A stretch of DNA of 64,000 nucleotides from Dictyophora rubrovolvata (GCA_029959195.1 CP114118.1:2542001-2606000); one strand, 5' to 3'. Shown: positions 43,425 to 56,653, numbered from the stretch's first letter. Notes: generated by a model not told the origin, from the sequence alone. Program-made: numbers and translations.

Positions 43425-46197
43425 TCACGGAGGAAGCTGTGGCTCGGCGCCGGTCGATTTAGGCGTGGCAGCAGGAGTCGCGGAAGCAGGTCTATCAGTG
43501 GCCGTCTGATCGCTTCTCGAGGTCTTTGGTGAGATATTGCTCGCCCTTGGGACTACAAACGTTGAGCTAGTCGGTCCCGCAGTTGGAGTCGCAGCACCGG
43601 CTCCATTCTTCTTCGTCGTTTTCTTAGGTCCGGGGTTATCTTCAGTCCGAGGGACGTAGGCGTAGAACGTCTGACCAACAGGCGCATTCCGGCGTGCGTG
43701 AGGTGGATTGTAATGTGGATGTGTTTGCACGAACATCGGCGGCGGAGGTCCGCCTGGTCCGCCGGCAACGGGTGCTACACCCTGAATGGTTGGTCCACCT
43801 GTAATAGAATAACTTTGTATAGGGTATCCTTGAGAATAGTACATCCCTGCGTATGGGTAATAAGGAGCTGCGCTCTGTCCTGTAACGGGCTGAGCCATGG
43901 CTGCAGATGGTGGAGGATAACCCCATGGATGTGGTGGTGGAACACCGTAAGCAGAGACATTGGACATTCCTACGGTTGCTGGTGAAGCCATTGTGGAAGC
44001 AGCCGCGATGGTTGTTGGTGGTGGGACAGCTGGCGCGGTAGTAGTAGACTGTGCTTTATCAGTAGTACTACTAGCCGTTTTATCCCTGCTTCGCGCACTG
44101 GGTAATTGTGCAGTTGATTTCGAACCCGAAGTCGTTCTACTAGGTATATGTATATGTGGCCCAGCTGTAGGAGCGGGAGTATATTGGGACGAAGTTCTGG
44201 CTCCCGGTCTATTCCTGAGGCTATTATAATACGCTGTGGCAGAAGCTCCCGACGTAAGAGTAGCAGCTGGAGTCAAGGTGAGAACTTGAGCAGATGGTGC
44301 TGCGGTTCCATGGGGAGCATTGGAAGTAGCGGCAGCAGCGGGAGGTGGCAATGCAACACTGGTAAGGAGCCGGGTGAAGGGCTGGGCTGGGAGCTTTTTC
44401 TTCTTCTTCTTCTTCTTTACACCTGGAAGAGAAGAAGACGGTTTTAACCCCAGGAACGTTGCTTTAATTAGAATCTGATGTCTGGTAACGTATTAAAGTG
44501 GGTGCCGACTATTCGATATAGCAAACCTGACCTTGATCGTTCATCCCCAAACTCGGCGATAACCTGGTCCCAATCAATTTCATCAAAGTCTTTTACACTC
44601 TTTTTTGCCAAAGATGCTGCGGCATTATTAGTAACACCGTCCTCCGCAGTACCTTCAACCGCAGGATCTGTCGGTGCGTTATTTGCACCTTCAGTCCGAG
44701 CAGTAGGTGACTTCTCTTCTTCTTCCTCTTCAACCTCTTCCGCATCTTCTACTTCCTCAGCTTCTTCGGGCACAGCAATAGGAATTTTACCGTCCTTTTT
44801 TCTAATACGATACTTCTCCGCCAATTCTTTGAGTTTGACGATTTCATGCTCTTTCCACGTGCCTTGGACTTGACCACTTTGTGCGATGCTTGTGAAATTA
44901 GCAGCACCGCATGTATTTTTAGGAGCTTCACCTTGAGGTCCTAGATCGGCTGAAGTGCGAGTTACAGGAGGAGCCGAAGTGGAAGGATATGGCGGCGTAG
45001 CAGTAGCAGTCGTGGATGGCAATGAAGGTGAATGGGCGGTCATGGGTATCGGGGGTGATGGTCCCGATAGTGACCGAGCATTTAGATGTAGGAGAGAATT
45101 TAGGGTTGGCATTGAAATTGGAGATGGGAAGGGAGGGGGGACCGCTAACGACTGAGGATTTGTGATCTATAACGGACATGGTTTATCAGCGGATATGTTA
45201 TTTATTACATTAACAACTAACCAACATATCGCAGGCTCTGCGCGCGTCATTGAGCACGCTAATAGGATCTGTCCCTGTTCCGTTATTGATTAACTGAAAT
45301 GCTTGCGAAAGGACAGGTGGAGGGGTTGAGCGCTAAGGAAGGGTTGGGTTATTCAACAGTCTTAGAGGGACAAAAGGAATTAAAAGCCGTACTATTAATT
45401 CAGTAGCAGCTTCGTAGAATTCACTGCATAGATGGAGAAGCCGCCATTGGAATTCGTTAAACGTGGAGTAATTATTCGACACACTAGTTGAAAGAGTTTG
45501 CCTCGACGCTTGAGTTGGCGAATGACTAGCCGTAGCCGCTGGGCTTTGGTAGTTAGGAGATGATGTTGATGCAGAAGCAGTAGGGGGATAATACGATTGG
45601 GAATAATGTGTTGCAAAAGAATAGTCCTGCCGGACTTGGTATTGCTGCTGGGAAGGCTGTTCTGTACGCCTTTTCTTTGTATTGGGGTTTTCTGATGCGG
45701 ATTTTCGTTTATCGCCTGCTTTGTTGGGACTTGCAAAGAAAGAGAGATTTAATAATTCAAAATGCGTAATAAAACAAATGAAATTAGAGTACATACTCTT
45801 CTGGAGTGGGAGATGCGCTTCGTGATGACGACACCGACGCAGGCGATCCTCCGTGAACTGCGTTCGGTACTAAGACATTCCGCTGGGGATTTTGCTGTTG
45901 CTGTTGCTGTTGCTGTTCCTGCTGCTGTTGTAACAGTAATTGTTTTACTTGAGCATGGGGTTGTTTCTGATGCTCTGGTGGTGCAAGCTGTAGCCGAGGC
46001 AAATCATGCCACTTTGTTGTTGGTAATGATGATTTACTAGAAGCAGGATGGTTTGACGACGACGACGGCCGCGGATATATGGGACGCGACGTTGATGAAG
46101 ATGGCGCCGACACCGACGCTGAGGTTGAGGAAGCAGTTGGAGTTGCAGGTGCGTTCTGAGTTGAATTCGCGCTAGAGCTAGTGTTATTTGGTGTCAT
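43425..46197 (-). CDS. Myb/SANT-like, low-complexity nuclear protein
   Basis: From the ATG at 46197 the N-terminus is Ser/Thr/Ala-rich with a Gln run (QVKQLLLQQQQEQ). An exon follows with a nuclear-localisation-like KRKSASENPNTKKRRTEQP and FNEFQWRLLHLCSEFYEAAT. A Myb/SANT-like unit then begins QVQGTWKEHEIVKLKELAEK, is split by an acidic insert of about 60 residues (EEAEEVEDAEEVEEEEEE), and resumes FDEIDWDQVIAEFGDERSRS then GLLYRIVGTHF. The C-terminal 300 residues are Pro/Gly/Tyr-rich (PHPWGYPPPSAAMAQ, PYYPYAGMYYSQGYPIQSYS) and look disordered. Trp spacing supports a Myb fold. It is probably a DNA- or chromatin-binding regulator; no target can be inferred. It starts 135 bases from the F-box gene, divergently. 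Confidence 0.7.
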
Positions 46198-46331
46198 TCA
46201 GATCATACACAAGGGTGTTTGACCACGCCTGATCTGGAAAGTCTAGCTATCTTTAGACTCGGCTGCTTCCGACGGTGAGTCACTAGTCACGGTCACACTT
46301 AAAACTCACGTATTCCGGCAACTTCACGAGT

Positions 46332-47894
46332 ATGAGTCTTGTCGACTTGCCTCCTGAATTACTCCTTGAAATTGTTCATTACGCTGACACTCTACATGAC
46401 ATACTTTCTCTTTCATTGACGACTCGCGCGTTATATAATGTACTGGTTCCGACACACACGGAATACTTTGAAATTCGATGCACAGTCGACAAAGTGAGCT
46501 TCTGGAAGCATTTACAAGAACACCCTCGTCTTTGCAAACACATACGCAGATTAATTCTCGTTCAACATCATATCAGAGTTCGCCTTCCAAAACTATTTGA
46601 CATAACATGCGTGTCAACTTCGGCAGCTACATCCAGTGAAGGCTTCAAGCTACTTTGCTCATTACTCCCTCAAATGAATAATCTGAAGACATTCCGTTCA
46701 ACAGATCTGGATACGCTTCGGGATGCTTCGCCTTTTCTCGCTGCGCTTACTCAGTCCAGATGTGTTTTGGAGGAGTTGAAGTTTGGTTATCCGAGAAACG
46801 CCTACAATATTTTCCCCAACGTGGTCAGAATATCGGTTAGTGCATTCTATTAACCCGCTTTCGTGACCGTTCTCACTATTCACTTTTCATGATGATCTTC
46901 AGAATTGGGATTTTGACTGGTCGCGGTTGTCACATTTATCGTTTCTCTTGAATTCAACAACCATAATAGAAGAAGTTTTGTCGAAGGTTGCTACCGGTTG
47001 TCCTAGACTAACGGAACTGTGCTTCATTGTTACTCCCGGACTAGATATTTCAGACATATTGGTCCAAGGACGCTGGCCAAATCTCAAACGACTTGGTCTT
47101 GCGGAAATAATAGCATGGAGTGGAGTTTATTATACGACAGAAGACCTTCAACAAAGGACGGCAATTTTACGATCATTCTTTTCTCGCCATCCCCTACTGG
47201 AAGTCGTACGTCTCCCAGTAGAAGTTTACCCATCCGGCTTTTTAATGGAATCAGAAGATCTCTTTCCCAATATAAAGTCACTCTCGCTTCCAAAAAACGA
47301 CAGCCTGCCTCCTTCGCTTGCATTGAGGCTTGAACATATTTACGTTAGACAATGGGACGATCAGTGGGACATATCTTTTTTCAGTTATTTGCCAAACCTA
47401 CGAAGTTGCATTATTGACGTGCAGCGTCTGTCAAATAACACTAATGTTTGTGATTTAACGGAGTATATCCCAAATGTTGAGCGTCTTTGCTTTTGGTCAG
47501 GAGGCTTTCGAACCACTTTGGACGAAGTAAAAAGTTTCATTCAATGAACAATGACCACTGCACTTATATTTTTTTGAACCTTCTCTAGATTCAAAAATCG
47601 GCTCAAATTTGTTTTCGCTTGAAAAAATTGACGACCTTGTTTTTGAGCGAATTTTATTTCCTCGACTTAACACAAGAACCTGATCAATTTCTGATTAACA
47701 AGATTTCTCAAACCATTCCTTCTCTAAAATATATTAATGCATATCAGAATGGACGGGCGTCGCTCATTCGTCTAGCGAAGGATCCTGTCACTGATGCGTA
47801 CCAGGGCTTTCAATATGTTTCACCATTGCCAACTGTCGCCGAAATTGCTGAACAATGGGGCAGTTTCATATTTTATAATTCCTATGGTGAGTAA
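46332..47894 (+). CDS. F-box protein with leucine-rich-like repeats
   Basis: F-box proteins choose substrates for SCF ubiquitin ligases. The start MSLVDLPPELLLEIVHYADT, LHDILSLSLTTRALYNVLVP is a good F-box (LPPELLLEI ... L.L..TTRALYN). The rest is a chain of Leu-rich strands such as LPQMNNLKTFRSTDLDTL, CPRLTELCFIVTPGLDISDI, RWPNLKRLGLAEI, LFPNIKSLSLPKNDSLPP and LPNLRSCIIDVQRLS, as in many basidiomycete F-box paralogues. Three exons join in phase. The stop lies just after a GTGAGT at 47884, so a further 3' exon is possible: protein-like frames occur at 47967-48290. The SCF partners cannot be inferred. Confidence 0.82.
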
Positions 47895-48719
47895 CAGCTA
47901 TCAATACACCTGGACGCTGTTACGGCTTTTGGAACACCACTTGTTTTCTAGGACTCTGACCTTCGGTTGTCGTTACGTAGTACTACATACATATATGTTC
48001 TTGAATCTAGTCGCTATGTTTATCCATCCCTCAGACCTTGCATTAAAATCTCTGTTGCAAACATCCTCTGTGTTAAAGCCATTGTTTCAGAACGAACACC
48101 ATTTTATACCGACGGGGCACGGTGTTGCCCCCAATATTTTAGCCATGTATTGGACATGATAGGACGGTAAGCCCACCACTAATTATCCTCAGATTTTATT
48201 ATCTAACAACAAACCACACTTGCAGCTGCGTTAAATGCGACAAAACTGCGGTTCCAACATATGCTTCTTTTCTGGAATTCCTACAAGGTTTTTCTTCATA
48301 AATTCCACATCCTGACTGATAACAGTGTATCGCTTGTTACCAAAAGCAGAAAACTGGTTGAATTATATGCATCGGTAACCTTACAACACAAACCACTTTC
48401 ATACCCTGCCGCTTTCATATGCGATTTCCGGACTTTGCCACAGAAAAAACTATAAATGGATCTTCGAACCGAAAACCAGCTCCTAAGCAGACGTCATTCA
48501 AAAATTGAAGCATATATGTAATTTCCTGCGATCACGTCTCACTATCCTTTCAGTTCATTGGCAGGAGCTTTACATATGCATTCCTAGTCTTCAATTTACT
48601 CACTCCGTCGAACGTGTGATCTTCTCAGGGCATTGCTTCTCGTGGATCATATATATACCGAAACCTAGTCGTTTCCCGTGGATCTTATCTTTACACCCCG
48701 CGCCCTTCCCAATAATCGA
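47895..48719. other. spacer with unassigned exon-like frames
   Basis: The plus strand has YVLESSRYVYPSLRPCIKIS and, after a good acceptor near 48226, CVKCDKTAVPTYASFLEFLQ before a stop. These look protein-like and may be an extra 3' part of the F-box gene or the remains of a small gene. The phases do not join cleanly to the F-box exon. The rest is the promoter side of the MFS gene. Confidence 0.3.
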
Positions 48720-51108
48720 ATGGTAATAGACAAGATACGCGACCGAGACATGAAACATACTAAAGAGCCCGCTGATGTCCAAGTCGTGGAGAAAGGCATT
48801 GAAAACGGTTCTAAGAGCGCCGAGAGCGTGCAGTTGGAAGTGGACCCTAAAGCTCTTCTCCGCAGGATGGACCTTCGATTCATTCCATGGTTGAGCTTTT
48901 TATACCTTTTAAGCTTCCTCGACAGGAGTTCTATTGGCAATGCTAAAGTGTGTGCTCTCTACATCTGTTGCGTGCATATGAGAAACTCGGCTGAACGTTT
49001 TTCAGTTGTACGGTCTGGAAGCAGACATTCGTATCACGGATCGTCAATACTTGACTGCATTGACAGTGTTCTTTATTAGTTGAGTTCATCCGATATTCCA
49101 TGCTTACTTGTTGGTTTGAGCGCTCCAATCGAAGGTTACGGAGCCTTTGAAGTAATTTGATATTTCGCGAATGATTCAAGTTGTTGCTATATATATGATC
49201 TTCTGTCAGGTCCCAAGCAATATTTTCCTTAAGAAACTTCGACCGTCTATATGGATACCCATATCCATGATCTCATGGGGTGTTATCATGGTAAGCTCTT
49301 TCGACTTCATAGCGAATATATGTTAATGGGAGTATAGACTGCCCAGGGATTAGTTCAAAATTATAGTAGTATCCTCGGTATTTGATTTTTTCCTTGTGCT
49401 TCAACGAAGCCGTTCTCAAACGCAACACAATTTATAGCGGTGCGATTTCTCCTTGGAATGTTTGAAGCAGGACTTTTCCCGGGAGTCGCGTATCTCTTCA
49501 GCTGGTATGTGAATTTGATTATACGACACGAAGTGTCAGTCCAGTTGCTGAAGCCGCGCTGAATGTAATTATCGCGCTGCCACTAGCTGGTACAAACGCT
49601 CCGAATTCGGATTTCGAACCGCAATATTTTCTTCCATGGCTACTGTTTCGGGAGCATTCGGTGGTTTACTCGCAGCAGCCATATCCAATATGAAAGGAGT
49701 CGGTGGCAAACCAGGCTGGGTAACAAATGTATTTTCTCAATCGTGTCCCTCTTAGAATCAGCATCACTGTTTAGACATGGATATTTATTCTGGAAGGCTT
49801 AGCTACGATTGTCGCCGGAGTTCTATCATTTTGGATGGTTGTTGACTTTCCGGATACTGCGGCATTTATCACAGAAGACGAACGTAAGTATATCGTCAAG
49901 AAAATGAAAGACGACGGTCAATTCAGTGCTGAGGGTGAACGATTTGCGGCGAAGCATATTTTAGCGGCTTTCCGGGACTATAAGACATGGCTATTTAGTA
50001 CGACAAATGCATCATTCTGTGCTGTGGTTCGGAAACTAAAGTTTTTGATCCAAGTGTTGCTCGCTTCGGGATAGTAAGTGCTTCTGTATAATAGAAAATC
50101 ATATTTACCTTTCGCTACCCCCAGTGATGGTCCTCTTTATGCAATCTCGCTGTTCACCCCAACCATAATCAACGAGGTCAGTTTCACCCTACAGGACAAA
50201 AAATGGAAACGTTGACTTCTTGTTGGCGTATGTTTTAGTTGGGTTAGTCTTATGCATACCATCGTCCCAGTCTGTGTATAGTAACACCAAATCAGGCTTT
50301 GAAGCAACGCCAGCTAATCTCCTCAGTGTTCCGATTTACGTATTTGGATCAATTCAAACGTGCTTGGTTGGTTACTATGCGGATCGGTTGGGTTATCGGG
50401 GGTTCTTTAATCTTGGTTGTTTGGCAATAGGAATAGTTGGATATATCATTCTCATCATATCCCGTAACGCCACTCTATCATACATTGCTATATATTTAAC
50501 GACAACTGGAACTTGCCCGGTCACTGCAAACTCAGCGTGAGTATACATATATTGGCACCACGGAAATGCGGTCCTTTGCTCTCCTCTTACGAACTCACGA
50601 ACTTTACCAGGGCATGGTTCGGGAGTAACGTAGAAGGAAGCTATAAACGTGGCGTGACAATAGCTATGGCAATCGGGTTGTGAGTTTTTGAGACTTCTTT
50701 TCTCAGTAGAAGCGACGGTGATTTTTTGATTTAGCGGAAACCTTCAAGGGATTGTCAGTTCCAATGTGGTAATATGTTGATAATTTCCCCTCCTCACCCA
50801 ACGCTAAGTCATATTTTCATTCAATGTTTCAGTACCTTGCAAAGGACGCCCCACGTTATATGCTCGGACATGCGATCCAACTGGGATATTTGTCACTAGG
50901 CTTTATAGTGACGCTTGTGCTCATAATACTCATGCACAGAGAGAATAACAAACGAGAGCGGGGTGAACGAGATGAGTTAATCTTGTCCGAGGATCGAAAA
51001 CTTGACGGCGAACGGGGGTTGGGGAAACGGAATGGAGTTTTCGAGACTATGGAATGTGCCCGAAGGGAAAAAGGTGACAATTGGAGTGGGTATAGATATC
51101 AGTTGTAA
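48720..51108 (+). CDS. major facilitator transporter, anion:cation symporter (Dal5-like) type
   Basis: A plasma-membrane carrier of the group that includes allantoate, nicotinate and other organic-anion permeases of fungi. The ATG at 48720 opens MVIDKIRDRDMKHTKEPADV. The hallmark helix-1 motif follows: LLRRMDLRFIPWLSFLYLLS, FLDRSSIGNAK. Then come LYGLEADIRITDRQYLTALT, SNIFLKKLRPSIWIPISMIS, AVRFLLGMFEAGLFPGVAYL, YKRSEFGFRTAIFSSMATVS, WIFILEGLATIVAGVLSFWM, DERKYIVKKMKDDGQFSAEG, ATPANLLSVPIYVFGSIQTC, AWFGSNVEGSYKRGVTIAMA, and a basic-acidic tail ending GDNWSGYRYQL. About ten small introns split it. The substrate cannot be read from sequence. Confidence 0.85.
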
Positions 51109-52846
51109 TTTTCCTCGTTTTTGAATGTTCTTGATATAATTTCCCTTTTTCACATTGGTAAACCTTCGATGGTGTGCGAAGACGGTCGGAGACTCAGTAA
51201 TCAAACCAGATTTTGATTTTAATACAATAAATTGACATTCCAGAGGGCACCGTCCAATTAGTTAGGATACAGACTAGTTGGGAGCCGCGATGCGGACCGT
51301 CTTTCTGCCGTGACGCAATGTGTGTGGAGAATATTGATTACATAATGTAGCCAGAAGGTATATTTACGATGCTGTTTTTTACATCAGTTTAATGATATTT
51401 TTGCGTAGTAAGCTAGGTCTTCAACAAATCTTGAAGAATTCAGTTATACGGCGTTGCACGGTCACTTGCACCAAAAGAATAACAAAAAATTCCTACTATT
51501 AGAAGACACGTATATCGCTTTCTTCGTGCCCTTTCTCATCATTTATCAATAGCATTATCAGGGGTGTCATTGCCGTCATTCGCTGATATGCGCACTTTGG
51601 TGTCGAGATGAACATTGGATGTCATTGTCAAGCTAACAGTCAAACAGTGACGATTTCGTAAGCGGCACGTCTAATCAGCGTATGTCAGTCTGAGCCCAGG
51701 TTGCCTGAGCGCCCCAACCTCCGATAAGCAACTGGTGCACAGACGCTTATGTACAAAAACCAGTATTTAGAGATAAAAATATAAAAAATGACAGAAACAA
51801 TAACAAAGAAAAAGGGTAGTGGTGGGCAGGGTGATGAAAAAAGACAACAGCACTGAGCTGTAGTTGGGCAGAAGAGCGTGAAAGAACGGCTAGAGGGAGA
51901 CGAAGTCGCCGTCTCGGTTTTTCAATTTCGATGGACATTGCTAACGGCGACTGAGACAGGGCCCCTGAATCTCTGCAAGTCACGACCGCGGCCTTAGCAC
52001 GAGTGGGTGAGGCCTTGAGGTACGAGGAAAAAACAGGTGCCCCGACCCGCCGATTAGACCGTAGTAAACGCTCGCGTTTAAACACTAATTCAATATGCTT
52101 CCCTGATGTCCGTCGCCGAAATTACTGAAGAATGGAGCAAGCTCCTATTTCAGGCTCCCAGCATTGGAGTAATGTTGGTGTATGGAGTCGACTATTCATA
52201 CGCTTGGGTGCTCGGGGAAACTACTTGTTTTCTGACAAGTTGAAACAACCCATGTTTAGGTTTCAATTGTCGTACGTATGCTAGATTCTGCTTTGCATTG
52301 CCAGTAGTTTTGCTCCATGTGGTTGTGCAGTCTAATATAACGCAGTTTGTGGGAATATCAGGATATAAAGCCAATGCCATTTCATGGTGGCAATTTACCC
52401 TATTATACCCCCGAAAGTAGAATGGACTCGCACCGCCAAGCTTATGTGAGAAATGACACGCCTATTCAATATACTCTTACGTGCCGCAATGACCCCGCAA
52501 TAAATACTCAGGTTGTAAGTTCATGGCCATAGCCTTTCTAAATTTAGTCGCCATCAAATGGACCATCACTATTCCGCCCGTGATAGGCTTAGTGAGTCCA
52601 ACGTGCGGACTAAAGATAGAAGCGTGCGTTTCTCATTAACTTATTAGAAGACGTGTAGGATCGACCTGACTGACTTCAGCACCACGCCATCCAAAGCCTA
52701 TCTTGCCTCCTATATGTTCAGTTGAAGTCAAAGGGTTCATTAGGAGTAACATACCGAGTGGAGCTCCTTAACCCTGCAAGTCAGTTAATATATAACGAAC
52801 CCTAACGAGCCCCTTTTCATCCTCCATACAATCACGTTCTTTCGGC
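51109..52846. other. long intergenic stretch
   Basis: About 1.7 kb before the DUF2235 gene. The only recognisable content is the F-box gene fragment listed separately. A minus-strand frame at 51747-52085 is long but has no family and no splice context. Confidence 0.4.
52105..52275 (+). pseudogene. degraded copy of the F-box gene 3' end
   Basis: The stretch with GTCGCCGAAATTACTGAAGA matches the end of the F-box gene at about 47828-47860 (VAEIAEQWGS, here VAEITEEWSK). A second match, ACTTGTTTTCT, comes after about the same spacing as in the source. Everything upstream of this point in the gene is missing. Confidence 0.45.
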
Positions 52847-54672
52847 ATGGCATCAACGAAGCCTTCCCCAAGTACCCCAACAAGTTCTCGGACACTTGTG
52901 CTTTGTTTCGATGGCACAGATGAACAATTTCAGGAAAATGTGAGGACCAATTGAACGATTTCTCTTTTATAAAAGCTTATTGACATGCTTCCAGAATACA
53001 AACGTGATCAAATTATTCAGTGTACTGCAAAAGGATAGCCCCAAACAGCTTGTGTACTATCAGGTGGGTTGTGATGATTCAAGCCATTTTGTTTGTCCAG
53101 GACACCCCACTTAAACAAATTCTTTCAGCCAGGCATTGGAACCTATGCGGCTCCTGGAGTTATGGGTTCTGTGCAAAAATGGTTCGCTATGTTGGCCGAT
53201 GAAGCGTTCGCATGGTATCTGGACATTCATGTTTGTCGTTCTCTTTTACTGGCGACTCTATGTATTTTGATATCGTTGTATTAGATCATGGGTGGTTATG
53301 ATTTTCTCATGCAGAATTACAGAGAAGGAGACCGAATTTGCTTATTCGGGTTTTCTCGTGGTGCGTATACTGCTCGAGCTCTAGCTGGAATGTTATACAA
53401 AGTGAGTCGTTTGGTTGAAATTTCGGGTTCATTTGATTTTCTGAGTCGTCCATGTAAGGTCGGTTTGCTTCCTATCGATAACGTTGGTGAGTTTAAATAG
53501 TAAATAGGTTCACACTGAAAAAGAGTAAACTTTTCTCCATAGAGCAGGTCGGTTTCGCATATAATATGTATAAGAAAACAGGTAAGATGAATATGGCATT
53601 GGCCGCACAGTTTAAGGAAACATTTTCCAAACCCGTCTTTATTGAATTCGTGGGGTGCTGGTAAGCGCAGTCGATTTTTAGCCAAAGAACAAAACATGAC
53701 TAGAATGTACAGGGAGACAGTGTCCAGCGTGGGCCTATTCTTCTCGCGTAACTTCCCTTTCACAACGGGCAATACAGCAATCAAATATTTCCGTCACGCA
53801 CTTGCGCTCGACGAGGTGCGTCAGAAAACATGATTCAAAGCCCAAAAAAAGTATCAATTTTGAGTCGTCGACAGCATCGAGCAAGATTCCAGCCGAACAT
53901 GTTTCATCGGTCTTCTCCTAATATTAAAACCGCACTCAAGGATCCTCAATTTGACAGTTTTGGCCCAGCTGGCGGTTGGACTACGGATGTCCTGGAGGTT
54001 TGGTTCTCAGGATGTCACAGCGGTATTTCTACCAGTTAAACAGATAATTAAGCCTTTCTGAAAGCCAAAAAAAATAGATGTTGGAGGAGGAGATACGCCA
54101 CAGGGCACACCCACTTTGAGCGACATCACCTTGCGTTGGATGATCCGCGAGATCGTTAGCTCTCAGTGTGGGATTTTTTTCGATGAAAATGCCTTGGCTG
54201 CTGCAAATATTCCCCTGTCAATGATTGGTCTGTCGGCAGCTGAAGCCCAGCTGGACGATAAACTCCGTGGAGCCGAAACTGATGCTGCGGATGGTTTGCC
54301 ATCCCCGTTGTATTCACCACAAGCGGCGAAACTAGACTCTGTGGATGCCATACAATCCATACACGATCCTTTACAGTCACAGCCTTCATGGTGGGCACTT
54401 GAAGTCATTCCTTTTTTTGTTTCGTGGCAGGACCAGAACGGAGTATGGCACCGCAGCTGGAGGTTCGTGAGATTTCATATATCATTTAGACCATAAACAA
54501 TCACTCACTCGCACTATCGTTTGAAAGATGGAACCTTGGAAGACCCCGCCAGATCCCCGATCCTATACCCAACTTGCACGTTACCGTGCAAGAGCGTATG
54601 CAAGACGCCACCCTGGCATACACACCGCGAGCTGTTTGGAAGGATAAACCTAAAGCAGTGTGGCGCTATTGA
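52847..54672 (+). CDS. DUF2235 alpha/beta hydrolase (Tle1-like catalytic domain)
   Basis: The ATG at 52847 opens MASTKPSPSTPTSSRTLVLC, then FDGTDEQFQ and TNVIKLFSVLQKD, the family start. Next come YYQPGIGTYAAPG, WYLDIHIMGGYDFLMQNYRE, GDRICLFGFSRGAYTARALA with the nucleophile Ser in GFSRGA, VFIEFVGCWDTVSSVG, the catalytic Asp region ending EVWFSGCHSDVGGG, LRWMIREIV, and a C-terminal exon with IPNLHVTVQERMQDATLAYT. The Ser, Asp and a downstream His (HVTVQER) are candidates for the triad. The bacterial relatives are Tle1 phospholipases. The role of fungal members is unknown. No signal peptide is visible. Confidence 0.87.
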
Positions 54673-55649
54673 CTTATTTTTTCCTGAATTATTGCTCTAA
54701 TTATTTATGAGTGACTGTTTTAACTTTTATCCGAGTTTACGAACAAATCACGAACAAATACACGATATTTTATGATGACGCACATGTTGGCATTGAGATT
54801 TATACACAGTGTACACGTTTCGTCACGACATTATCTTGATTGTAAAGTAATTACCTTGGTAGATTTCAAATTGAGGTGGGGTCCGTGCAAAGACTGCAGT
54901 CATCAACCGCGGTCGTGTGACAACGTGACCCCCCGTAGCTCGGGCGCTCTTCCCTTTTAAACTCCGATCGAGTCGCGACGTCTTCTCATCGTATTCTTCC
55001 TCTATAGCTTTGATTTACTTTCTTGTTTATGGGGTGACCGTTTATGAGACTTTATGACCAACACGAACTTGTGTAACCTTTTCTTGGAAGTCAGATAGAC
55101 CTTCCTGATCGGGAGAGGCCTAGGTACCAAATTTTACTGATCATTCGCTCATGATTAGTGAACAAAGTGTTTTTTATGAAAGCGGAATCTGACACGAGTT
55201 CAATAGCATTACCTGTTTTGTCCTCGGGTACGGTATAGATAAAACTGCTTTGGCATGCAACCGCCCAGCATCCCCACACCCGATGGAATACGAGACTCCA
55301 ATAGGTCATCCTGATATGCCTCTTTATCAGACCGTGGTTATGTCGCTGATCTGCCGGTGCTCTGGCGTTTTATCTGTGATGCATGTGACGGCCGACCTTA
55401 ACACGCAATGCAAACCCTACTATGGCGATCAATAGACGTTCAGTTGCTCACAAATTCTTTCTAAGCTGTATGTTGATTGGCCGCCAGTAGCATGGATAGC
55501 AAATGATCGAGCCTTCTAGAAGTTGACGCCATAGGTACTCATGATAGTACCATGACTCGGATTTGTCACACGTCCACGATGGTCATGCCTATATGAACTC
55601 GAGCAGAAATTTGAGTCTCACACATACTTCGCTTCACTATCTTTCTGAA
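54673..55649. other. intergenic stretch
   Basis: About 1 kb between the DUF2235 gene and the CmcJ-like gene. No convincing exon, RNA or repeat. Short frames on both strands lack coding character. Confidence 0.4.
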
Positions 55650-56653
55650 ATGGCCACTGCCGACGTTGTCAGCGCAACTTTTTTCTATACTACCTCCCCC
55701 AACGATGGCTCCAAGCCCTTTTACATTGTCGGTGCGGACCCTGCGAAAGGTCAAACACAAACGAATATCACCTCCATACCAAAGGAGTTGGTTGTTGAAA
55801 ACGTCCGAGGCAAAGAAGATCAATATGATCTTGATACTACTGGTTTCAAGTTTATCAAGCATACATCCTCTCTGAAGAGCTTTGATGACGAGGAGGCCAT
55901 CAAGAGTGTCTATTATCCTGAAACTATTGAAGTTCTTAAGAAACACACCGGTGCTAGTAGGGTTGTCATCTTCGACCACAGTACGTTTACCTTTTTTTTT
56001 CGAAGGCACTAGTTAAGCTGACGATTGATGATTCCCTAGCCATCCGTCGTCACCGCCATGGCGTAAAGGATGAGCCTGGTAACCGTCAGCCGGTATATTT
56101 TCTTCCTTATTTCGAAGTAAAAAAAATATTCTAACCAAGTTTCGTTGTTATTAGGCCCGTAGGGTTCACGTTGACCAAACCCCAGAAGCCGCAAAGAACC
56201 GTGTTCTTCGACACGTTCCCAAATTAGCTCAAGAATTGCTGAAACACCGATACCAAGTCGTCAATCTGTGGCGTCCCATCTCTCACCCCGCTATTGAGTC
56301 ACCTCTCGCTCTTTGCGATTACCGCTCAGTCAACTGGAGTCAAGATTTGGTTCCCACGACACTGAAGTATCCTGAGCATGAAGGTGAAACGTTCAGTGTT
56401 AACTTTAATCCAGCTCATAAATGGAAATACCTACGAGGAATGACGCCCGAAGAAGCTATTCTCATAAAGTGGTGCGTAATGAGTAGCTTTTATTCAATGA
56501 ACAATTGATTTCATTTTTCGTACTATCAGCTCTGAATCTCATGTCGCAGACGGTGTAGCTCGTCTTACTCCTCACACGTCCTTCGCAGATCCGAGTACGC
56601 CGGAGGATGCACCTCTCAGGGAAAGCATCGAACTGAGGGCGTTAGTTTTGTAA
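55650..56653 (+). CDS. CmcJ/NvfI-family oxidoreductase (GA4-desaturase-like)
   Basis: The ATG at 55650 opens MATADVVSATFFYTTSPNDG. After KPFYIVGADPAKG the protein has VENVRGKEDQYDLDTTGFKF, TGASRVVIFDH, IRRHRHGVKDEPGNRQP, RRVHVDQTPEAAKNRVLRHV, RYQVVNLWRPISHPAIESPL, ALCDYRSVNWSQDLVPTTLK, GETFSVNFNPAHKWKYLRGM, TPEEAILIKC, and it ends RLTPHTSFADPSTPEDAPLR with ESIELRALVF. The HVDQ...NLWRP..P....PLAL.D core is typical of this family, whose known members act as hydroxylases, desaturases or isomerases in secondary metabolism. Five exons join in phase. A cut-off copy of its middle lies at 26731-27090. Confidence 0.83.

Noticed and set aside
43302-46040. Plus-strand Val/Ala- and Ser-rich frames
   Set aside because: Shadows of Pro/Ala/Gln codons in the Myb-like gene on the other strand.
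51747-52085. 112-residue minus-strand frame with a hydrophobic end
   Set aside because: No family, no splice context and no start context; composition looks like chance in an intergenic stretch.
54156-54408. Overlapping minus-strand frames in the DUF2235 gene
   Set aside because: Antisense to a well-supported coding exon with family motifs.
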